Assembly (NCBI GenBank): GCA_002385475.1
Contig: DGDO01000049.1
Location: forward strand, 1 to 27,131
Direction of reading: 5' to 3'
DNA: 27,131 bases
Source of the DNA: Candidatus Sordicultor fermentans
GTDB lineage: Bacteria; Atribacterota; Atribacteria; Atribacterales; Caldatribacteriaceae
Shown: positions 22,986-27,131 of the stretch, one piece after another
Layout: the number at the start of each line of letters is the position of its first letter
Numbering within the stretch: position 1 is the stretch's first letter
Program-made: the position numbers and the translations under genes
The notes under the pieces: model-generated
Seen by the model: only the letters and a program-made list of their open reading frames with translations
The model's database searches: none
What the model was told of the DNA's origin: nothing

Positions 22986-22996
22986 GAGTTATAGAA

Positions 22997-23767
22997 ATGC
23001 CTCGTATTCCTATCGCTGCAGGAAATTGGAAAATGAATAAAACTTCTCAGGAAGCTTCAGCATACGCTGAAGCTTTCCTCCCCCAGATAAAAGACTTCAA
23101 AAAGGAAGTAGAAATAATCATTTGTCCTCCTTTTACTGCTCTTTCAGCTCTGGCTTCTTATTTTCGGAATTCTCCGGTGAAATTAGGAGCACAAAATATG
23201 CACTGGGAGGAGAAAGGTGCTTTTACTGGTGAAGTGAGTGCTCCTATGATTAAAGAATGGGGTTGTCAGTATGTCATTCTGGGGCATTCAGAGCGGAGGC
23301 ATATTTTTCGGGAAACCTCTGAAGAAGTGGGTAAAAAAGTCAAAAAAGCATTAGAATGGGGTATTAACCCTATTCTTTGTGTGGGGGAAACTGTTGAAGA
23401 GAGAGAAAAGGGAGAAACTGAGAAAATAGTAGAAGAGCAACTACTTCTGGGGATAGCAGACATTCCCGATACCAAAGCATCCTCTATTGTGATAGCCTAT
23501 GAACCGGTCTGGGCTATTGGTACGGGAAAAGCGGCTACTCCCGAAGATGCTCGGGAGGTTATCTCTTTTATTCGAGAAAAGCTTTTATCTCGTTTTAGCT
23601 CTGAGATTTCAGATAATATTCGCATTCTCTATGGAGGCAGTGTAAGTCCAGAAAATGTATTCAATTTTCTTCGAGAGGAAGAAATTGATGGAACCCTGGT
23701 AGGAGGAGCCAGCTTAGACCCGCTTAAAATGATTAAAATAGTAGAAGAAACTCTGCGAGCCTATTAG
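22997..23767 (+). CDS. tpiA: Triosephosphate isomerase
   Basis: This 256-residue TIM barrel interconverts dihydroxyacetone phosphate and glyceraldehyde-3-phosphate. Catalytic residues are all visible: K12 in AGNWKMN (8-14), H97 in LGHSERR (95-101) and E169 in AYEPVWAIGTGK (167-178), the last being the flexible loop 6. The phosphate-binding YGGSVSPEN lies in the C-terminal quarter. The gene sits between gap and secG and is surely co-transcribed. Length is normal. Confidence 0.97.
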   Translation: MPRIPIAAGNWKMNKTSQEASAYAEAFLPQIKDFKKEVEIIICPPFTALSALASYFRNSPVKLGAQNMHWEEKGAFTGEVSAPMIKEWGCQYVILGHSERRHIFRETSEEVGKKVKKALEWGINPILCVGETVEEREKGETEKIVEEQLLLGIADIPDTKASSIVIAYEPVWAIGTGKAATPEDAREVISFIREKLLSRFSSEISDNIRILYGGSVSPENVFNFLREEEIDGTLVGGASLDPLKMIKIVEETLRAY

Positions 23768-23785
23768 AGAGAAAGAGGTCGGAAT

Positions 23786-24010
23786 ATGGAATGGTGGATG
23801 ATTGTTCAAATTATAATCTGTGTGGCTCTGATTTTAGTAGTTATGTTTCAACCCCGCAAAGCAGGTATGGGGGGTGGAATGTTTGGCGGTATGACGAGAG
23901 CAGACCGAAGCAGTAAGTTTCGGAGTTTACCTGTTTTGAGCAAATTGACTGTAGTTCTGGCAGCGGCGTTTCTGATTTTTTCTTTTTTGTTTTCCTTTCT
24001 GTTAACTTAA
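23786..24010 (+). CDS. secG: Protein translocase subunit SecG
   Basis: This 74-residue membrane protein is the accessory subunit of the SecYEG channel. Two hydrophobic segments (about 4-21 and 50-73) flank a polar, glycine-rich loop with MGGGMFGGMTRADRSSK (28-44), a signature-like loop of SecG. tpiA-secG adjacency is common in Gram-positive and Thermotogota-type genomes. It lies 18 bases after tpiA and 12 bases before the next gene. Being small, it is called on topology plus context. Confidence 0.88.
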   Translation: MEWWMIVQIIICVALILVVMFQPRKAGMGGGMFGGMTRADRSSKFRSLPVLSKLTVVLAAAFLIFSFLFSFLLT

Positions 24011-24022
24011 TAAAGGACCAAC

Positions 24023-25063
24023 ATGATAGAGAATAATGGAATATTAACTCTGAAAGAAGTAGAGAATATCAAAATAGACCCGGAGAGGGATTTTTACTCT
24101 GCTACTCCGGAGGAAATAAAAAAGGGCTATACTACTGATATATATTTTGTCAGTGCTCAGGAGATTTTACATCACCTGGATTTGAAAGATACCATAGTAA
24201 CTGCAGAAATTTTTCCTCGAGGGTCAGGAGTAATGTGTGGAGTGCCGGAAGTCCTTAATCTCCTCTCTTCTTCCTCGGTAGAGATCTGGAGTCTGAGTGA
24301 AGGGGAGGAATTCAGTCCTAAAGAGGTGATAATGAGGATCAGGGGACCTTACTCGGCTTTCGGGATGTTTGAAACCCCTCTTCTGGGAATTTTGGCTCAC
24401 AGTTCTGGCTGGGCTACTGCTGCTCGGGAGTGTAAAGTGGCAGCAGGAGAAAAGATAGTTCTTTCCTTTGGTGCCCGGCATGTCCACCCGGCTGTGGCTC
24501 CAGTTATGGAACGCTCTGCTATTGTAGGAGGAGCAGATGGAGCAGCGTGTATATTAGGAGCAAAGCTCGCGGGAAAAGAACCGGGAGGTACTATTCCTCA
24601 TGCCGCAATTATCATTATAGGGGATACAGTGGTAGCGGCGCAGGCTTTTCAAGAGATTATTCCCCCTCATTATTCCCGGGTAATTCTGGTTGATACCTTT
24701 AAAGATGAAGCTGAAGAATCTTTGCGAGTGGCTCGAGCTTTAGGAGAAAATTTAGAGGGAGTGCGACTGGATACTCCTGAGGAGCGGGGAGGAGTAACTC
24801 CGGGTCTTGTAGAAGAAGTGAGAGTGCGCTTAGATCAGGCTGGTTTTTCTCAGGTGAAAATTGTAGTCTCCGGGGGTTTGAACCCTGCGAGAATCCAGGC
24901 ATTGAAAGAAAAGGTAGATATTTTTGGAGTGGGAAGTTATATCAGCGGTCATTCTCCTGTGGATATGACTATGGATTTAAAAGAGATAGGAGGAGAAAAA
25001 ATAGCCAAACGGGGGAGGTTACCGGGGATTATTCCTAATCCTCGGTTAAAGCAAATAAAATAA
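24023..25063 (+). CDS. Nicotinate phosphoribosyltransferase-like protein
   Basis: This is a 346-residue soluble protein of the nicotinate/quinolinate phosphoribosyltransferase superfamily, closest in look to the shorter archaeal-type NAPRTases. Motifs: GYTTDIYF (35-42), the FGARHVHP block (149-156), GGADGAAC (169-176), GTIPHA (189-194), DTFKDE (224-229), RLDTPEERGG (248-257) and the phosphate-binding region VSGGLNP...FGVGSYISG (282-309). Known family members join nicotinate to PRPP for NAD salvage. Substrate assignment rests on these motifs; a related PRTase with another base is possible. It sits in the gap operon, 12 bases after secG and 16 before the solute-binding protein. An NAD-salvage link to GAPDH is only suggestive. 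Confidence 0.8.
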   Translation: MIENNGILTLKEVENIKIDPERDFYSATPEEIKKGYTTDIYFVSAQEILHHLDLKDTIVTAEIFPRGSGVMCGVPEVLNLLSSSSVEIWSLSEGEEFSPKEVIMRIRGPYSAFGMFETPLLGILAHSSGWATAARECKVAAGEKIVLSFGARHVHPAVAPVMERSAIVGGADGAACILGAKLAGKEPGGTIPHAAIIIIGDTVVAAQAFQEIIPPHYSRVILVDTFKDEAEESLRVARALGENLEGVRLDTPEERGGVTPGLVEEVRVRLDQAGFSQVKIVVSGGLNPARIQALKEKVDIFGVGSYISGHSPVDMTMDLKEIGGEKIAKRGRLPGIIPNPRLKQIK

Positions 25064-25079
25064 AAAGGAGGCGTTAATT

Positions 25080-26915
25080 TTGAAAAAATACGGTGTTTTT
25101 CTTTTAGCGGTTTTAGTTTTAATAGGAGGAGTGAGCTTTGCCGAAGTTAAAAATCCTGACACTTATATCTACTTAAACATTGCGGAGCCAGATACTTTAG
25201 ATCCTCATCAGGCTTATGATGTGGCAAGTGGTGAGGTAATAGGAATGGTTTATGACAACCTGATTGCCTATAAGGGAGAAAGTACAGAGGAGTTTGTTCC
25301 ACGGCTATCTCTCGAGGTTCCCTCAGCGGAAAACGGGTTAATCAAAGACGATGGTAAAACTTATGTCTTTCCCATTCGAGAAGGGGCAAAATTTCACAAT
25401 GGTAGCGACCTTACCCCGGAAGATGTGGAATATACCTTTGAGCGAGGAATTCTCACTGACCCTTATGCCGGACCCATGTGGATGATAATCGAGGCTCTGT
25501 TTGATTATCAAACTATAGAAGACATGGTAGAGGATAAGCTGCAAATAGCCTGGAGTGATATGGTGGACGAAGATGGTAACTTGAAGAGCGAAGAATATGC
25601 TTCTCAACTCATTGATTTTTACGAGCAGTATATCGACCCGGCTATCGAAGTGGAAGGACAGAACGTGGTGTTTCATCTGGTGCGACCTTTTGCTCCTTTC
25701 TTGAGTATCCTGGCTCAAAACGCAAACTGGAGTGCCATTATGGATAAAGAGACCTGTGTTTCTCTGGGTCTCTGGAATGGAGAGCCCGATGGCTGGTGGA
25801 AATACCATGCTCTGAAAAAAGAAGAAAGTCCTATTTATGAGAAAGCTATAGGGACAGGACCTTTTGTGCTGGTGGAGTGGGATAGAGCGCAACAGAAGTT
25901 GACTTTTAATAGAAATGATGATTACTGGGGAGAAAAACCTAAAATCGCTAAAGCTATAATCTGGGTAATTGAAGAGTGGAGTACTCGCCGGGCGATGTTA
26001 GAAGCAGGAGATGCTGACCAGATATATGCTCCCCTTCAGTATGTAGAACAGGTAAAAGGGATACCGGGAGTAAAAATTGAAATAAAGCCCCGAATTGTAA
26101 TTACAGCTTTGCATTTTAACTGGACGGTAGAGAAAGGAAGCCAGTACATAGGAAGCGGTCAGTTGGATGGAGAGGGAATCCCTCCTGACTTCTTCAGCGA
26201 TATCCATATCCGTCGTGCTTTCTCTTATGCTTTTGATTATGATACTTTTATAGAGCAAGTTCTTAAGGGTTATGGTTTCCGGCTTCCCTCGGTAATTCCT
26301 AATGTACTTTTAGGATTTAGTGAAGATCTTCCTAAGTATAATTTTGACCTGGAAAAAGCAAAAGAAGAGTTTCAGCAGGCCTGGGATGGAGAGGTATGGG
26401 AAAAAGGGTTCAAACTCACTCTCCTTTATAATACGGGAAACGAAGAGCGACAGACTGCCTGCGAGATGCTGAAAGAGCACATTGAATCTCTCAATCCTAA
26501 GTTTAAAATCGAAGTGCAGGGGCTTCAGTGGCCTACTTATCTCGATGCTTACCGGAGCGGTCAACTTCCAGCTTTCTTCATTGGCTGGCAGGCTGACTAT
26601 CCCGACCCTCACAACTTCATATTTACCTACTTTCACAGCAATGGAGTTTATGGCACCACTCAAGGGCAAGCCTTTATAGACTTTGCTCGAGAAAATCTGG
26701 ATTCGCTGATAGAAGAAGCTCTTGCCGAGGTAGATAGTGCGGAGCGACAGAAAATCTATGAAGAAATTCAGACCATTGCTTATGAAAATGCCCTGGGCAT
26801 AACCCTCTATCAACCTGAGGAAATTTATCCCATGAGAGATTGGGTAAAAGGGTGGACATTTAATCCTATGAGGCCAGGGCAGGTTGACTGGGAAGGAGTG
26901 TATAAAGAAGAGTAA
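25080..26915 (+). CDS. Oligopeptide/nickel-type ABC solute-binding protein
   Basis: This 611-residue extracytoplasmic protein of the SBP_bac_5 (DppA/OppA) family captures substrate for an ABC importer. The signal peptide is clear: MKK, a hydrophobic core at about 4-18, and a probable cleavage after VSFA (about residue 21). No lipobox cysteine is present. The mature part begins with the family-typical IAEPDTLDPHQAYD. KTYVFPIREGAKFHNGSDLTPEDVEYTF (about 97-124) and IRRAFSYAFDYDTF are further hallmarks. The start is TTG with AAAAGGAGG upstream. Length is above the usual ~530-550, partly through extra sequence around residues 130-200. Substrate cannot be named: peptides are the default, but some relatives bind sugars. 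A terminator and then a permease follow. Confidence 0.92.
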   Translation: MKKYGVFLLAVLVLIGGVSFAEVKNPDTYIYLNIAEPDTLDPHQAYDVASGEVIGMVYDNLIAYKGESTEEFVPRLSLEVPSAENGLIKDDGKTYVFPIREGAKFHNGSDLTPEDVEYTFERGILTDPYAGPMWMIIEALFDYQTIEDMVEDKLQIAWSDMVDEDGNLKSEEYASQLIDFYEQYIDPAIEVEGQNVVFHLVRPFAPFLSILAQNANWSAIMDKETCVSLGLWNGEPDGWWKYHALKKEESPIYEKAIGTGPFVLVEWDRAQQKLTFNRNDDYWGEKPKIAKAIIWVIEEWSTRRAMLEAGDADQIYAPLQYVEQVKGIPGVKIEIKPRIVITALHFNWTVEKGSQYIGSGQLDGEGIPPDFFSDIHIRRAFSYAFDYDTFIEQVLKGYGFRLPSVIPNVLLGFSEDLPKYNFDLEKAKEEFQQAWDGEVWEKGFKLTLLYNTGNEERQTACEMLKEHIESLNPKFKIEVQGLQWPTYLDAYRSGQLPAFFIGWQADYPDPHNFIFTYFHSNGVYGTTQGQAFIDFARENLDSLIEEALAEVDSAERQKIYEEIQTIAYENALGITLYQPEEIYPMRDWVKGWTFNPMRPGQVDWEGVYKEE

Positions 26916-26922
26916 TAGAAAT

Positions 26923-26955
26923 AAAAGAAGGGGAGAGAAATCTCCCCTTCTTTTT
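26923..26955 (+). terminator. Intrinsic terminator between binding protein and permease
   Basis: AAAAGAAGGGGAGA (26923-26936) pairs with TCTCCCCTTCTTTT (26941-26954) around GAAA, and the 3' arm runs into a T5 tract (26951-26955). It begins 7 bases after the binding protein stop. Such partial terminators let the binding protein be made in excess over the permease; that role here is inference. Confidence 0.85.
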
Positions 26956-26970
26956 GTAAAGCGAGGTAAG

Positions 26971-26985
26971 ATGAAAAGAAGATGA
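26971..26985 (+). other. Four-codon upstream mini-ORF overlapping the permease start
   Basis: ATG AAA AGA AGA TGA encodes MKRR and then stops. Its stop overlaps the permease ATG (ATGA at 26982-26985). The better ribosome site, GAGGTAAG, sits before this mini-ORF and not before the permease, so reinitiation or coupling is possible. It may also be chance. Confidence 0.35.
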
Positions 26986-27131
26986 CATTTTATATAATTC
27001 GCCGACTTTTACTTCTTCCTTTAACTTTACTGGGGATTTCTCTTTTAGTCTTTTCCATGATTGGATTATTGAGTCCTTATCAGAGATTGGCTACTTTCAT
27101 TAATAGTCCGGAAAGGTTAAAGGGAGCAGAC
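26982..27131 (+). CDS. ABC transporter permease, DppB-like, truncated by window end
   Basis: Only the first 50 codons are present, with no stop before the window ends. MTFYIIRRLLLLPLTLLGIS is the classic N-terminal amphipathic/first transmembrane segment of DppB/OppB-type permeases. The next stretch, GLLSPYQRLATFINSPERLKG, fits the variant in which the usual PGDP motif after the first helix is replaced by SPYQR. It would pair with the preceding solute-binding protein. The ribosome site directly before the ATG is weak. Confidence 0.85.
   Translation, partial: MTFYIIRRLLLLPLTLLGISLLVFSMIGLLSPYQRLATFINSPERLKGAD

Noticed and set aside
25338..25892. 184-codon minus-strand frame opposite the solute-binding protein
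   Set aside because: Antisense shadow with no ribosome site or family features.

Overview
This 27 kb window is a gene-dense bacterial chromosome segment of roughly mid-40s percent GC (judged by eye). Every gene I can support lies on the + strand. The gene order (rpsU, yqeY, phoH, pgpH, ybeY/cdd, era, recO, glyQS, ppsR-like, ppdK, dgt, dnaG, rpoD) is the ancestral Firmicutes-like housekeeping order. Three features fit a deep-branching anaerobe of the Thermotogota/Atribacterota/Synergistota/Clostridia sphere, but I cannot name the lineage. These are the alpha2beta2 glycyl-tRNA synthetase with a Thermotoga-like GlyQ N-terminus, pyruvate phosphate dikinase, and a K+-dependent (probably Na+-pumping) membrane pyrophosphatase. 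Non-ATG starts are common: TTG for phoH, era, ppsR-like, dnaG, rpoD and the solute-binding protein; GTG for rpsU, recO and glyQ. The solute-binding protein has a signal peptide without a lipobox cysteine, which suggests, but does not prove, a diderm envelope.

Layout. (1) 1-598 is non-coding and packed with short inverted repeats, including two elements with the same termini. (2) 659-6828 is one compact operon behind a consensus promoter: rpsU, yqeY, phoH, pgpH, a ybeY-cdd fusion, era, recO. It covers translation, ribosome maturation, c-di-AMP turnover, pyrimidine salvage and repair, with most joints overlapping. (3) 6829-7198 starts with a strong promoter at the recO stop, followed by about 170 nt whose ends pair in register. 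This is a 6S-like RNA candidate. (4) 7199-13737 holds glyQ, glyS, a diverged DUF299 (ppsR-like) gene and ppdK. (5) 13874-16957 holds dgt and hppA, closed by a 40-bp perfect palindrome. (6) 17233-20096 holds dnaG and rpoD. (7) tRNA-Asn(GTT) at 20124-20198 has its own promoter overlapping the end of rpoD. (8) 20547-21653 is an orphan sugar-type ABC ATPase. (9) From 21710 a promoter with a ~270-nt leader leads into gap, tpiA, secG, a nicotinate phosphoribosyltransferase-like gene, an oligopeptide-type solute-binding protein and a truncated permease.

The genes suggest a fermentative metabolism built on glycolysis and pyrophosphate: gap and tpiA feed lower glycolysis, ppdK interconverts PEP and pyruvate using PPi, and hppA turns PPi into an ion gradient. 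pgk is missing from its usual place between gap and tpiA. Most promising for follow-up are the YbeY-cytidine deaminase fusion with a His-to-Asp change at the third metal ligand, the DUF299 protein next to ppdK that has lost its canonical P-loop, and the structured RNA candidate upstream of glyQ. I saw no obvious defence system, CRISPR array, prophage or transposase.
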